DNA from: Paenarthrobacter sp. JL.01a
GTDB taxonomy: Bacteria; Actinomycetota; Actinomycetes; Actinomycetales; Micrococcaceae
NCBI RefSeq assembly: GCF_025452095.1
Contig: NZ_CP104877.1
Span: 3,906,001 to 3,970,000 of the forward strand
Direction: 5' to 3'
Length of the DNA stretch: 64,000 nt
How positions within the stretch are numbered: the stretch's first letter is position 1; the number at the start of each line of letters is the position of its first letter. Made by a program: the position numbers and the translations under genes. This document shows positions 16,809 to 25,975 of the stretch, in pieces. A model generated the notes under the pieces. The model saw only the letters and a list, made by a program, of their open reading frames with translations. It was not told the origin of the DNA and ran no database searches.

Positions 16809-18329
16809 ATGCCCAACGCCAACAACACCTCGCTCGACCAGTACGAGGTCTGGTTCCTCACCGGCAGCCAGCACCTCTACGGTGAGGATGTCCTCAAGCA
16901 GGTCGCTGCGCAGTCGCAGGAGATTGCCAACGTCCTGAACACTGCCGGTGATGTGCCGGTGAAGCTCGTCTGGAAACCCGTCCTCACCGATTCCGATGCC
17001 ATCCGCCGCACCGCGCTTGAAGCCAACGCCGATGATTCCGTGATCGGCGTGACCGCGTGGATGCACACGTTCAGCCCGGCCAAGATGTGGATCCAGGGAC
17101 TGGACGCACTGCGCAAGCCCCTGCTGCACCTGCACACCCAGGCCAACCGGGACCTCCCCTGGGCAGACATCGACTTCGACTTCATGAACCTCAACCAGGC
17201 AGCCCATGGAGACCGCGAATTCGGGTACATCCAGGCCCGTCTCGGCGTGCCGCGGAAGACCGTCGTCGGGCACGTCTCCAACCCTGAGGTCGTCCGTCAA
17301 GTGGGTGCCTGGCAGCGCGCCTCCGCCGGCTGGGCAGCGGTCCGGAACCTGAAGCTGACCCGCTTTGGCGACAACATGCGCAACGTAGCGGTCACCGAAG
17401 GCGACAAGACAGAAGCCGAGCTGCGCTTCGGCGTCTCGGTCAACACCTGGTCCGTCAACGAGCTCGCCGACGCTGTCCACGGCGCCGCAGAGTCCGACGT
17501 CGACGCCCTGGTTGCGGAATATGAGCGGCTTTACGACGTGGTTAACGAGTTGCAGGCCGGCGGTGCCCGGCACGAATCGCTGCGGTACAGCGCCCGGATC
17601 GAGCTGGGCCTGCGCAGTTTCCTGGAAGCCAACGGTTCCGCGGCCTTCACTACCTCTTTCGAGGACCTCGGCGAACTCCGGCAACTCCCCGGCATGGCTG
17701 TGCAGCGGCTCATGGCCGACGGTTACGGCTTCGGAGCCGAAGGTGACTGGAAGACTGCCATCCTGGTCCGCGCGGCCAAAGTCATGGGTTCCGGGCTTCC
17801 CGGCGGCGCTTCGCTCATGGAGGACTACACCTACCACCTCGAACCCGGTTCGGAGAAGATCCTCGGCGCGCACATGCTCGAAGTTTGCCCGTCGCTGACT
17901 GCGAAGAAGCCGCGCGTTGAGATCCACCCGCTGGGCATCGGCGGCAAGGAAGATCCCGTGCGCATGGTCTTCGACACCGACGCGGGCCCCGGCGTCGTTG
18001 TCGCGCTGTCCGATATGCGCGACCGCTTCCGCCTGGTCGCCAACGCCGTGGACGTCGTCAACCTCGACCAGCCGCTTCCCAACCTGCCCGTCGCCCGCGC
18101 GCTCTGGGAACCGAAGCCGGACTTCGCCACCTCAGCTGCCGCGTGGCTCACAGCCGGAGCCGCGCACCACACGGTACTCTCCACGCAAGTGGGCCTTGAG
18201 GTGTTCGAGGACTTCGCCGAGATAGCCCGCACGGAACTGCTCACCATCGACGAAGGCACCACCATCAAACAATTCAAGAAGGAACTCGCCTGGAACGCGG
18301 CGTACTACAAGCTGGCCGGCGGCCTGTGA
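16809..18329 (+). CDS. araA: L-arabinose isomerase
   Basis: A 506-residue enzyme converting L-arabinose to L-ribulose; AGGAG precedes the ATG at normal spacing. Signatures are [18 protein letters not shown] at the N-terminus, [12 protein letters not shown], and the active-site region [31 protein letters not shown] (catalytic Glu residues) and [20 protein letters not shown] (metal-binding His residues). It is third in araB-araD-araA and overlaps the aldose epimerase by four bases (GTGA). Confidence 0.97.
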   Translation: MPNANNTSLDQYEVWFLTGSQHLYGEDVLKQVAAQSQEIANVLNTAGDVPVKLVWKPVLTDSDAIRRTALEANADDSVIGVTAWMHTFSPAKMWIQGLDALRKPLLHLHTQANRDLPWADIDFDFMNLNQAAHGDREFGYIQARLGVPRKTVVGHVSNPEVVRQVGAWQRASAGWAAVRNLKLTRFGDNMRNVAVTEGDKTEAELRFGVSVNTWSVNELADAVHGAAESDVDALVAEYERLYDVVNELQAGGARHESLRYSARIELGLRSFLEANGSAAFTTSFEDLGELRQLPGMAVQRLMADGYGFGAEGDWKTAILVRAAKVMGSGLPGGASLMEDYTYHLEPGSEKILGAHMLEVCPSLTAKKPRVEIHPLGIGGKEDPVRMVFDTDAGPGVVVALSDMRDRFRLVANAVDVVNLDQPLPNLPVARALWEPKPDFATSAAAWLTAGAAHHTVLSTQVGLEVFEDFAEIARTELLTIDEGTTIKQFKKELAWNAAYYKLAGGL

Positions 18330-19222
18330 GCACTGAATACAGCCTGAAAGCCGGCGGCTACGAGGCGGTTGTCACGGAACGTGCCGCAGCGCTTCGCGTC
18401 TTGCAGTTCCAAGGCCGGGACCTTGTGGTTCCGTTCCCCGAAGGCGGCCCGATCCCGGATTACCGCGGCATCATCGCCGCGCCGTGGCCGAACAGGGTCG
18501 CGGACGGGAAATACACCTTCGACGGCGTCAGCCACCAGCTGGCGGTCAGCGAACCGGAGCGGGGCACGGCGCTGCACGGGCTCGCTTACCCGCTCGACTG
18601 GACCGTGAAGGAACACGACGCCGGTTCGGTCACCTTGACGTGCACGGTGGGGCCGACGACGGGCTATCCCTTCGTGGTGGAACTCTCGACGCAGTATGTC
18701 CTGGACGAAACCGGGCTCCACACGTCCGTGACCGCCCACAACGCAGCGGACGTTGCCGCGCCCTACGGCGTGTGCCCGCACCCGTACTTGGTGGCCGGTT
18801 CTTCGCCTTTGGATGAGTGGATCCTTGAAGCGCCCGCCTCGACGTTCCTGGAAGTCACCCCGGACCGGTTGCTGCCTGTTTCGCTGAAGCCGGTGGCAGG
18901 CCATGAGTTCGACTTCCGTGCGGCCCGCCCGATCGGTAGCACCGAAATCGACCACGCCTTCACGGACATCACGTTCGACGCCGGGCTGGCGCGGCTTTCG
19001 CTGGGCGACCCGGCGGGCACCGGCGTCGGAATGTCGTGGGACGGAAGCTGCCCGTGGCTTCAGATCCATACGGCAGACAAGCCGGCACCCATTCCGAGTC
19101 GTATTGGGCTGGCCGTGGAACCGATGACGTGTCCCCCGGATGCGTTCAACAGCGGCACGGACCTGATCCGCCTCGAACCCGGCGAAACCCACACCGCCTC
19201 CTGGAGCATCTACACCCTGTAG
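18326..19222 (+). CDS. galM: Aldose 1-epimerase (mutarotase)
   Basis: A 298-residue galactose-mutarotase-fold protein starting at a GTG that overlaps the araA stop. Recognisable positions are [34 protein letters not shown] (active-site His), [13 protein letters not shown] (second His) and [17 protein letters not shown] text near the end with the catalytic Glu ([13 protein letters not shown]). It should interconvert alpha and beta anomers so that arabinose reaches the isomerase in the usable form. It is last in the ara operon; a palindromic repeat begins three bases after its stop. Confidence 0.88.
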   Translation: MSTEYSLKAGGYEAVVTERAAALRVLQFQGRDLVVPFPEGGPIPDYRGIIAAPWPNRVADGKYTFDGVSHQLAVSEPERGTALHGLAYPLDWTVKEHDAGSVTLTCTVGPTTGYPFVVELSTQYVLDETGLHTSVTAHNAADVAAPYGVCPHPYLVAGSSPLDEWILEAPASTFLEVTPDRLLPVSLKPVAGHEFDFRAARPIGSTEIDHAFTDITFDAGLARLSLGDPAGTGVGMSWDGSCPWLQIHTADKPAPIPSRIGLAVEPMTCPPDAFNSGTDLIRLEPGETHTASWSIYTL

Positions 19223-19224
19223 CG

Positions 19225-19292
19225 ACCCAACTAGGGGACAGCACCCGTCCTACTGAGCACTCAGTGGAGCAGGTGCTGTCCCCTACTTGGGT
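19225..19292. repeat. Gene-end palindromic repeat, copy 1
   Basis: A 68-bp imperfect palindrome. The left arm ACCCAACTAGGGGACAGCAC is mirrored by a right arm ending CCCTACTTGGGT, with an inner ACTGAG/CTCAGT hairpin. It separates two convergent units, the ara operon and the ABC-importer operon, whose TAA stop touches its right edge. A bidirectional terminator role is plausible. Confidence 0.85.
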
Positions 19293-20134
19293 TAGCCGAT
19301 CAGCCGCGCGTCGCCGGTGTTGATCGAGGATGCCGGGAAGCCGTTCTTCACCACGATCTTCTCCAGGCTGCCATCCTTGCGGAGGCTGTCCACGTAGTCG
19401 TTCAAAGCCTTGAGCAAAGCAGTGTTTCCCTTGGTCACCGGCAGGCAGGTCTGCGGCGGTTCGAGGGAGGCCTTGATGGCGTCGTCAGGCTCGAGAACCT
19501 CTACCTTGAGGCCGTTGCTGTTGTTGTGGGCCTCGCCAAAACCATCGATACCCACGTCCAGCCGCCCGGACTTGAGGTCCTGGAATAGGTCTACCGGTGC
19601 TTTGTAGAGCTGGAGGTCCCCGCCGAGGTAGCTCTTGGCGTCGTCAACCCATACATTGCCGTTGACCGTCCCCACCTTTTTGCCCTTGAGGTCGGCGACT
19701 TTGTTGAGCCCGTCCTTGGAGATCAACACCATCTGGTCGGTGTAGATGGGGTCGGTCAGGTCCAGGATTTCGGCCCTGGCCTTGGACCGCCACCAGCCAC
19801 CGGTTGCAATGTCGGCGCGTCCACCTTGAACCGTAGGGATGACGGCCGCGGCAGCAGCGGAAACAGTGGTGATGGACAGGCATTGCTTCTGGGCGAAGCC
19901 CGTGAGGATGTCGCCGTCAACGCCTCCGAGTTCATTGCCCTTGAACGTGACGTAGGGAGGTGCCTCATAGACAGCCACCGTCAGGTTGCCCTTCTTGATG
20001 GTTCCGACGTCGGATGCCGGTTTACAGTCGGCGGAGACTTTGGACCCGGCTGCTTCCGTACTGCCGCCGCAGCCGCTGAGCGCCGCCGCCAGCGTCAGGG
20101 CAGCCACTGCCGAGGCGATCATTCGTAATTTCAT
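19292..20134 (-). CDS. Amino-acid-type ABC transporter substrate-binding lipoprotein
   Basis: A 280-residue SBP_bac_3 protein. The ATG at 20134 follows AAAGGAA and opens a lipoprotein signal ending LTLAAALSGC, so it should be anchored outside the membrane. The mature part has the family opening GTIKKGNLTVAVYEAPPYVTFKGNELGGVDGDIL and a central ADIATGGWWRSKARAEILDLTDPIYTDQM. It is the last gene of ridA-racemase-ATPase-permease-permease-SBP. The ligand is probably an amino acid or amino-acid derivative. Confidence 0.9.
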   Translation of the reverse strand: MKLRMIASAVAALTLAAALSGCGGSTEAAGSKVSADCKPASDVGTIKKGNLTVAVYEAPPYVTFKGNELGGVDGDILTGFAQKQCLSITTVSAAAAAVIPTVQGGRADIATGGWWRSKARAEILDLTDPIYTDQMVLISKDGLNKVADLKGKKVGTVNGNVWVDDAKSYLGGDLQLYKAPVDLFQDLKSGRLDVGIDGFGEAHNNSNGLKVEVLEPDDAIKASLEPPQTCLPVTKGNTALLKALNDYVDSLRKDGSLEKIVVKNGFPASSINTGDARLIG

Positions 20135-20160
20135 GGTGGTTCCTTTGCCTAATTGGCGTG

Positions 20161-20814
20161 TCAACGGTGACGCGCCAAACGATGCTCAACGAAGTTGCTC
20201 AGGGAACTCGCAGGAATGGTGATCAGGGCGTACATCAAGCCTGCGAGGGTAAGGATGCTCAAGTAGCGGAACGTGATGGAGCCGATGGAGTAGGCCTGGC
20301 TCATCAGTTCCGGCATGGCAATGGTGTAGGCCAGGGAGGTCGCCTGGAACACCATGATCGCGAATCCCATGAGCGGCGGGATGGCGATTCTGATCCCTTG
20401 CGGAATCACAACAAATCGGAGGATGTCTCCACGGCTCATGCCGAGGGCATGGCCGGCTTCCACTTCTCCGCCGGGGACTGCCTGCAGGCCGCCCCGGATG
20501 ATCTCGCTGGTGTAGGCCGCGGTAGTGAAGGCGAGCGCCAGCGATGCTGCGACGAAGGAGGTCAGCGTCATTCCGGCCGAGGGAAGGCCAAAGTAGAACA
20601 ATTGCAGGACCACCAGTGCCGGGGTTCCACGACCTACCTCGATCACACCGATCGACAGGACCCGCACCGGCCGGTTGCCGGAACCAGCCCCGAGGGCCAG
20701 GACAAGTCCGGCCGGCAGGCCCATCAGCAGCGTCACCAGCGTCAGCTGCAGGCTCACTCCGAGCCCGCCCAACAGGTCCGGGAAGTAGTCCACCCAGTCG
20801 TTGAAGAACGTCAT
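20161..20814 (-). CDS. Amino-acid ABC transporter permease (second)
   Basis: A 217-residue HisM/GlnP-type permease whose ATG overlaps the preceding permease stop (ATGA). After FFNDWVDYFPDLLGGLGVSLQLTLVTLL come several membrane segments and the EAA loop (EVEAGHALGMSRGDILRFVVIPQGIRIAIPP) that docks on the ATPase. It pairs with the permease at 20811-21449 to form the heterodimeric channel. Confidence 0.92.
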   Translation of the reverse strand: MTFFNDWVDYFPDLLGGLGVSLQLTLVTLLMGLPAGLVLALGAGSGNRPVRVLSIGVIEVGRGTPALVVLQLFYFGLPSAGMTLTSFVAASLALAFTTAAYTSEIIRGGLQAVPGGEVEAGHALGMSRGDILRFVVIPQGIRIAIPPLMGFAIMVFQATSLAYTIAMPELMSQAYSIGSITFRYLSILTLAGLMYALITIPASSLSNFVEHRLARHR

Positions 20815-21449
20815 CGCGCAACCCTCTTTCGGAGCTTGGCATCCAGCAACCGTGTTGCCCACGCACAAGGAATGGTCATGGCCACATACAGCCCGGCCGC
20901 CCACAGGAAGGGCACGATCGCATCCCCTGTCACCGTGGATTCATGGCTGGCCCAATAGATGGTGTCCTGGACACCGATGACCGAGGCCACGGAGGAATCC
21001 TTCAGCAAACCGATCGCGAAGGTCGCTGCCGCCGGAATGGATACGCGGAGAACCTGGGGACCAATGATGCTGAGCAACGTCGCCGCACGTGAAAGGCCCA
21101 GAGCGTCGCTGGCTTCCCATTGGCCGTCGTGAATGGCTGTCAGCCCGCCGCGGTAGATTTCGGCCATGTAGGCGGAGGACACGAGGCCGAAGCCTATCAC
21201 CGCAGCCGCGAAGGAACTGAGCTCAATCACACCCGTTCCTACGCCGAAATAGATGATGAACAACCACGCCAATGGCGGGATCCCGCGCAGCAGTTCAATG
21301 AAGGAACGCGCGATGAAGCGCACTGCCGCCAGCCGGGACCGGCGGCCCAGGGCCAACGGGATGCCACCGATGGCGCCAACCAGAAGCGAGGAAAGTGTCA
21401 GCGCGAGCGTCATGGAAACGCCCTGCGCCACCACGCTGAGGTGATCCAT
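20811..21449 (-). CDS. Amino-acid ABC transporter permease (first)
   Basis: A 212-residue permease beginning MDHLSVVAQGVSMTLALTLSSLLVG, one base after the ATPase stop. The EAA loop reads WEASDALGLSRAATLLSIIGPQVLRVSIPA. Membrane segments include LAWLFIIYFGVG and FAAAVIGFGLVSSAYMAEIYRGG. A longer in-frame extension upstream lies inside the ATPase gene and was rejected. Confidence 0.92.
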   Translation of the reverse strand: MDHLSVVAQGVSMTLALTLSSLLVGAIGGIPLALGRRSRLAAVRFIARSFIELLRGIPPLAWLFIIYFGVGTGVIELSSFAAAVIGFGLVSSAYMAEIYRGGLTAIHDGQWEASDALGLSRAATLLSIIGPQVLRVSIPAAATFAIGLLKDSSVASVIGVQDTIYWASHESTVTGDAIVPFLWAAGLYVAMTIPCAWATRLLDAKLRKRVAR

Positions 21450-21450
21450 G

Positions 21451-22248
21451 TCAGCGCTCCAATACGGCACGCAGGAACCGGCGGGTGCGGTCCATGGCGG
21501 GAGCGGTGAAGACGTCGGCGGGGTCGCCTTCTTCGAGAATGGCACCTTCGGCCATCACCACTACGCGGTCCGAGACATCCCTGGCGAACTGCATCTCGTG
21601 GGTGACCACCACCATGGTCATCCCTTCAGCGGCCAGCTCACGCATGACCGCCAGGACCTCCAGGCCCACTTCGGGGTCCAGGGCCGACGTCGGCTCATCG
21701 AACAGCATCACCTGCGGGTCCAGAGCAAGAGCCCGGGCGATTGCAATGCGTTGCTGCTGGCCACCGGAACAGCGGCCCGGATATTGCCTGGCCTTGTCTG
21801 CCAGCCCTACACGCTCCAGGAGCTTCATGGACCGTGCGTCAGCTTCTGCCCGGCTCCTGCCAAGGACGCGTTCCTGGGGAAGGGAGATGTTCCGCAGCAC
21901 TGTCATGTGCGGGAAGAGGTTGAAGGACTGGAACACCATGCCGACGTTGCGGCGCAGCCGGACCAGGTCCTTATGGCTGATCTCCGTCCCTGCCACTACC
22001 TGGTTTCCCTCAACCGTGATCCGTCCGCTGTCAGGGACTTCCAGCAGGTTGATGCACCTGAGCAGCGTGCTCTTTCCAGCGCCACTGGGTCCGATGATGG
22101 CGATGACTTCGCCTTCCCGGACCGACAAGGACACGTCATTGATGACCGTGTGGTCCCCGTACCGCTTGACGACTGATTCCAGCGAGATGGCGGTCCTGCC
22201 CTGCTCGGTGTCTTCATGCATGACTGACTCGTTCCTGACCTGTGTCAT
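21451..22248 (-). CDS. Amino-acid ABC transporter ATP-binding protein
   Basis: A 265-residue ATPase with Walker [14 protein letters not shown]-loop [10 protein letters not shown], signature [19 protein letters not shown], Walker [14 protein letters not shown] and H-loop VTHEMQFA. The signature begins with C instead of the usual L (CSGGQ), a modest variation. The start at 22248 overlaps the stop of the racemase-like gene (ATGA), which favours it over longer frames or the downstream ATG at MHEDTEQG. It drives the importer encoded by the next three genes. Confidence 0.92.
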   Translation of the reverse strand: MTQVRNESVMHEDTEQGRTAISLESVVKRYGDHTVINDVSLSVREGEVIAIIGPSGAGKSTLLRCINLLEVPDSGRITVEGNQVVAGTEISHKDLVRLRRNVGMVFQSFNLFPHMTVLRNISLPQERVLGRSRAEADARSMKLLERVGLADKARQYPGRCSGGQQQRIAIARALALDPQVMLFDEPTSALDPEVGLEVLAVMRELAAEGMTMVVVTHEMQFARDVSDRVVVMAEGAILEEGDPADVFTAPAMDRTRRFLRAVLER

Positions 22249-23018
22249 TGGCTCAAGGCGGCGCTGACAGGCGCCGGTGCCGCACCGGCGTCGAACCCCT
22301 TGCCCAGGGCGTTCAACGCAAAAGAGGCGATATCGAGGATCGGCACGTTGGTGTATTTGCGGATCTCTTGGCGGAATTCGGGCAACAATGTGCATTCAAG
22401 GACCAGGACACCGACGTCGGCGAAGCGGCCACCGGGCCCGAACTCACGCTTGACCACCCTGGCGACGCCTTCCTTCAGCAAGGCCTGGTCCCAGCCGTTG
22501 CCCAGCGCGTGATCGTTGGTCAGCATGGTTGCCCAGCCGGGCTCGCCTTCCATGCCGGCGATGACGATCTGTGCCGACAAGGGGTGATCGGCCAACAGCT
22601 TGGTGGCGAGTGACTCCGAGACGGTCAACACACCGATGTAGCCGCTGGACAGCACCGAGGCGATGGGGAGCAGATCCAGCCCACTGGTGATGACGTTGCT
22701 CGTCTGGCGCTTGTCTTTGCGGGCGTAAAAGAAGAAGCCGCAGTCGGTGATAACCAAGGGGCAGTGCGCCAGCTTCTTGCTCGCCTTCCAAAAGGCCTCC
22801 ACAGCTTCGGGCTCACCGTTCACAAGAGGCTCCACCCGGGCACCCCGCGCCACCGCGTAGGCCACGGGAAGGCCTTGCCAGCTGGCGGGATTCTCGAAGA
22901 AGCCCACGGGATTGTCACTGATGCCGGGCGCATCCGGGGTGAGGCATTCCACGTAGTCCACCGGATACGAGTCGAGGTCGCAGAGAATGACGCCAAGCTG
23001 GGGCTTGACTTCAGTCAT
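22245..23018 (-). CDS. Asp/Glu-racemase-superfamily protein
   Basis: A 257-residue protein with the two-cysteine layout of the aspartate/glutamate/hydantoin racemase fold: ITDCGFFFY in the first half and [11 protein letters not shown] in the second, each following a hydrophobic strand. These cysteines are the acid/base pair in true racemases. The N-terminus ([25 protein letters not shown]) is not one I can assign to a characterised subgroup. Located between ridA and an amino-acid importer, it probably racemises or isomerises the imported compound. It overlaps ridA by 8 bases. Confidence 0.7.
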   Translation of the reverse strand: MTEVKPQLGVILCDLDSYPVDYVECLTPDAPGISDNPVGFFENPASWQGLPVAYAVARGARVEPLVNGEPEAVEAFWKASKKLAHCPLVITDCGFFFYARKDKRQTSNVITSGLDLLPIASVLSSGYIGVLTVSESLATKLLADHPLSAQIVIAGMEGEPGWATMLTNDHALGNGWDQALLKEGVARVVKREFGPGGRFADVGVLVLECTLLPEFRQEIRKYTNVPILDIASFALNALGKGFDAGAAPAPVSAALSQ

Positions 23019-23511
23019 TGCCGGCCACCTCCACGGGAATGTCGAGCGTTGCCTGGCTGCCGCCGTCGAACGCTTCTACGCGGGTGGCGGCACTGCCGAC
23101 AATCGCGACGGCGTTGACCTCCACCCGGATGCCCGGCAGGTTCAGCTCCTCACCGATCAGGATGCCGGTCGCCGTGGGGCCGGGCGCCGGGAAGTAGCTG
23201 AAGCGGATGTCGTAGGTACGCTGCCATTCTTCGTAGCTGAGCTCGCCGGCGTAGAAGGTGTTGAACTGGACGACATCGCCCATGGTTCCGCCGAGGCTTT
23301 CGATGACCCGTTTCAGGGATTCCATGACGTTCTTGCACTGCGCCACGATGTCGCCTGGGTTGTTGACGTTGCCGTCAGCGTCGAGGTCCTCCTGGCCACC
23401 CACATAAATCATGTCCCCAACGCGGATGCCGTGGCTGTGGTTGATCTTGAAGTGGCCTGGCACCTGCCAGTGTCCGGGAACCTCTGCGAAGCGTCGTTCG
23501 AGGGTGGTCAT
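23011..23511 (-). CDS. RidA/YjgF-family protein
   Basis: A 166-residue RidA-like protein starting at the ATG preceded by AAAGGAG. It contains VGDMIYVGGQEDLDADG, the QCKNVMESLKRVIESLGGTMGDVVQFNTFY helix-strand unit and the C-terminal GPTATGILIGEELNLPGIRVEVNAVAIV. RidA proteins hydrolyse reactive enamine/imine products of PLP enzymes, and paralogues serve specific catabolic routes. It is first in an operon with a racemase-like protein and an ABC importer, so a dedicated role in breakdown of an amino compound is likely. Confidence 0.88.
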   Translation of the reverse strand: MTTLERRFAEVPGHWQVPGHFKINHSHGIRVGDMIYVGGQEDLDADGNVNNPGDIVAQCKNVMESLKRVIESLGGTMGDVVQFNTFYAGELSYEEWQRTYDIRFSYFPAPGPTATGILIGEELNLPGIRVEVNAVAIVGSAATRVEAFDGGSQATLDIPVEVAGND

Positions 23512-23642
23512 TTTTCGTTCTCCTTTGTGGTGATCGTCACTGATCACTTCAAGCATGGAACGAAAAGAGGGCTTTTAACCCGGCAACAGTGCGAGGTCTG
23601 CTGGGGCTGCCGCAAGAGATTCTTGGGCCTGGCCCTGGCGGC

Positions 23643-24560
23643 TTAGGCGGCAGCGGCACCCAGGAGCCCATGGACTTCGTCCAGGACGGCTTTCACGATT
23701 GGCCGCCGGGCGTCGCTGCTGCGCGTTACCGTGAGCACCCGGCGTTGGATCCGGGGCTTGTCGAAAGTATGGATTCCCACCGGCGCCACCGCACTGTCCA
23801 CGGAAAATGGCGGGAGCAAAGAGATGCCCCTTCCCCGCGAAATGGCTTCGACCAAGAGCAGAAGATCGTCCACAACCCACCGGCTGTTGGGTTCGAATCC
23901 CTCGTTCCGGCAGGCGAAACGGACCGCCTGTCCGCAGGCACCCACCTCGGGGGTCAACACCCAGTCCGCGTTCTTGAGGTCGGTCAACTTCAGCCGCGGC
24001 GGCACAACGAAGTCGGGTGGAGTGATCAAGGCCAATGGCTCGCTCATGACTTCCCTGGTCACCAGGTAGTCGGGAAAGGCGACGGGCACATTGTCGTAAA
24101 GGTCCACAATCGCGATGTCCAAAGCACCGTTCAGCAATTGCTCGATGCTGTCCACCGGCTCAACAACGTTGACTGTCAGTTCGACGTCGGGAACACTCAC
24201 CTCGAGCTTTTCGGCGACCGGCAGCAGTACGTTCCGGGCAAGGGAGGGAATGGATCCGATCCGGACCCGGCCGGCAAGCTCGCCGCTGAGCTGGTCCATC
24301 TCGGCGCGGGTCGCCTCCAGGAGCCGGACCACCGCGCGTGCGTGCTCTACGAGAATCTCCCCCGCACCCGTCAGCCCGACGCCCCTCGATGAGCGGTCCA
24401 GGAGCTGGACGCCGGTTTCCCGTTCCAGGATGCTGATTTGCTGCGAAACAGCTGAGGACGTGATGCCCAGAACCCGGGCCGCGCCCGCCAGGGATCCTTG
24501 CTTCGCTACCTCATTGAGGAGGCGCAGCCTGGTGACGTCCGGGAGGGGCTTTTCGGTCAT
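23643..24560 (-). CDS. LysR-family regulator
   Basis: A 305-residue LysR protein with an N-terminal helix-turn-helix (LRLLNEVAKQGSLAGAARVLGITSSAVSQQISILE) and an effector domain (GRVRIGSIPSLARNVLLPV). It reads in the same direction as the ridA operon 131 bp downstream and is divergent from the M20 hydrolase gene. It therefore probably regulates one or both. A pair of CTTAAG sites lies in the divergent gap. Confidence 0.9.
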   Translation of the reverse strand: MTEKPLPDVTRLRLLNEVAKQGSLAGAARVLGITSSAVSQQISILERETGVQLLDRSSRGVGLTGAGEILVEHARAVVRLLEATRAEMDQLSGELAGRVRIGSIPSLARNVLLPVAEKLEVSVPDVELTVNVVEPVDSIEQLLNGALDIAIVDLYDNVPVAFPDYLVTREVMSEPLALITPPDFVVPPRLKLTDLKNADWVLTPEVGACGQAVRFACRNEGFEPNSRWVVDDLLLLVEAISRGRGISLLPPFSVDSAVAPVGIHTFDKPRIQRRVLTVTRSSDARRPIVKAVLDEVHGLLGAAAA

Positions 24561-24586
24561 GAATCATTCTTGCACAATAAGCTGTT

Positions 24587-24614
24587 CTTAAGGCACTTGT
24601 AGATGTATCTTAAG
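24587..24614. promoter_or_regulatory. Paired CTTAAG sites in lysR/M20 divergent region
   Basis: Two CTTAAG hexamers at 24587-24592 and 24609-24614 have centres 22 bp apart, two turns of B-DNA, in an AT-rich patch of an otherwise GC-rich region. Such spacing suits a tetrameric LysR regulator. Assignment to the adjacent LysR is inference. Confidence 0.4.
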
Positions 24615-24687
24615 TAAAACAACGAGCCAAGCCTGGCGACAACGACGTCGCCGCTTGGCCGGCCTACCTCCCCCGAAAGGACGCCAC

Positions 24688-25968
24688 GTGAACCCCGTGG
24701 ATACGCCCCCGTCCCCCTTGGCCCTGACCGGCATCCTCGGTGCCCCGGACTCACTTGCCAGGAACATCACTGCCACCATCGATGACCTCACCCCGGACCT
24801 CCAGGAACTCAGCCACGGAATCCACGGCATCGCGGAAGTCGGCTTCGAGGAACGGCTCTCCGTAGCCTTCGCCGCCGAATTCCTTCGCTACAGGGGCTAT
24901 CCGGTCCAGGTGGGAAGGTATGGCCTGCGCACTTCGCTGCGTGCCGAAGCAGGCTCGGGCTCACCCAAGGTGGCCGTTCTTGCCGAATACGATGCCCTTC
25001 CGGGGGTGGGCCACGGATGCGGGCACAACGTCATCTGCGCCGCGGCCGTAGGAGCCTTCCTCGGCGTCGCCGCGCATGTTGAAGAGCTTGGCGGCTCTGT
25101 TGTGCTGATCGGCACGCCTGCAGAAGAGAACGGAAACGGCAAGGAACTCCTGGCCAGGGCAGGCGCCTTTGCCGACATCGACGCCGTCGTGATGCTGCAC
25201 CCCTTCACCGGGGAGTATGAGGTCGCGTCCTTCGCATCACTGGCCGTCCGCGACGTGGAGGTAACCTTCCACGGGGTGGCCGCCCACGCGTCGTCGGCAC
25301 CGCATATGGGGCGCAACGCCCTCGACGCCGTGGTGGCCGCGTACCAGGGGATCGCCGCCCTGCGCCAACACATCCCTGCGACGGACCGCCTGCACTGCCT
25401 CATCACGGAAGGCGGCACGGCAGTGAACGTCGTCCCTCATGTGGCGCGCGCCGTCGTCGAAATCCGCTCCCTGGACCCCACCGGACTGGTGGACATCTCG
25501 CAGAAAGTGCAGGACATCCTGGAGGGGGCGGCGCTCATGACAGGCACCCGACTCGAGACCACCTGGGACCCATTCCCCGCCTATCTTCCCGTCCGCAGCA
25601 ACCACGCATTGGCAGCCCGGTACCACGTGCATATGTCCGCGCGGGGCCGGAGGATCACATTGGAGACTGAGCTGGTGGGCGGTGGCTGGTCCACGGATCT
25701 GGGCAACGTCAGCCTGCGCATCCCGTCGATCCATCCCACAGTGAGCATTTCCCGCGAAACTGCCGTGATGCACACGGAGGAGTTCGGCCAGCACTCCATC
25801 AGTCCCGTGGGCGACGCCGCAGTGGTGGACGGCGCCGTCGGTTTGGCCCTGACGATTGCCGACTACCTCGCGGACGCCCGGCTCCGGGAACAGGTGCAGT
25901 TGGATTTTGAAGCCGCCGGCGGCGCCGTTGATGTCGAACAACTGCTCACGCCACCCACGCAGAAGTAG
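24688..25968 (+). CDS. M20-family amidohydrolase/peptidase
   Basis: A 426-residue M20 zinc hydrolase from the GTG at 24688, which has GAAAGGA upstream. Zinc and catalytic motifs are AVLAEYDALPGVGHGCGHNVICAAA (Asp, His), GTPAEENGNGKELL (catalytic Glu-Glu) and the dimerisation-domain FHGVAAHASSAPHMGRNALDA. It resembles the aminobenzoyl-glutamate/amidohydrolase branch that cleaves N-acyl or amide bonds of amino acids. It is divergent from LysR and followed by a second LysR gene after a short gap. It may deacylate the compound imported by the neighbouring ABC system. Confidence 0.88.
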   Translation: MNPVDTPPSPLALTGILGAPDSLARNITATIDDLTPDLQELSHGIHGIAEVGFEERLSVAFAAEFLRYRGYPVQVGRYGLRTSLRAEAGSGSPKVAVLAEYDALPGVGHGCGHNVICAAAVGAFLGVAAHVEELGGSVVLIGTPAEENGNGKELLARAGAFADIDAVVMLHPFTGEYEVASFASLAVRDVEVTFHGVAAHASSAPHMGRNALDAVVAAYQGIAALRQHIPATDRLHCLITEGGTAVNVVPHVARAVVEIRSLDPTGLVDISQKVQDILEGAALMTGTRLETTWDPFPAYLPVRSNHALAARYHVHMSARGRRITLETELVGGGWSTDLGNVSLRIPSIHPTVSISRETAVMHTEEFGQHSISPVGDAAVVDGAVGLALTIADYLADARLREQVQLDFEAAGGAVDVEQLLTPPTQK

Positions 25969-25975
25969 CAAGGCC

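Noticed and set aside
15918..17927. 669-codon open frame on the minus strand opposite araB/araD/araA
   Set aside because: It lies entirely opposite well-recognised ara genes; GC-rich codon structure keeps the antisense frame open and its product has no family character.
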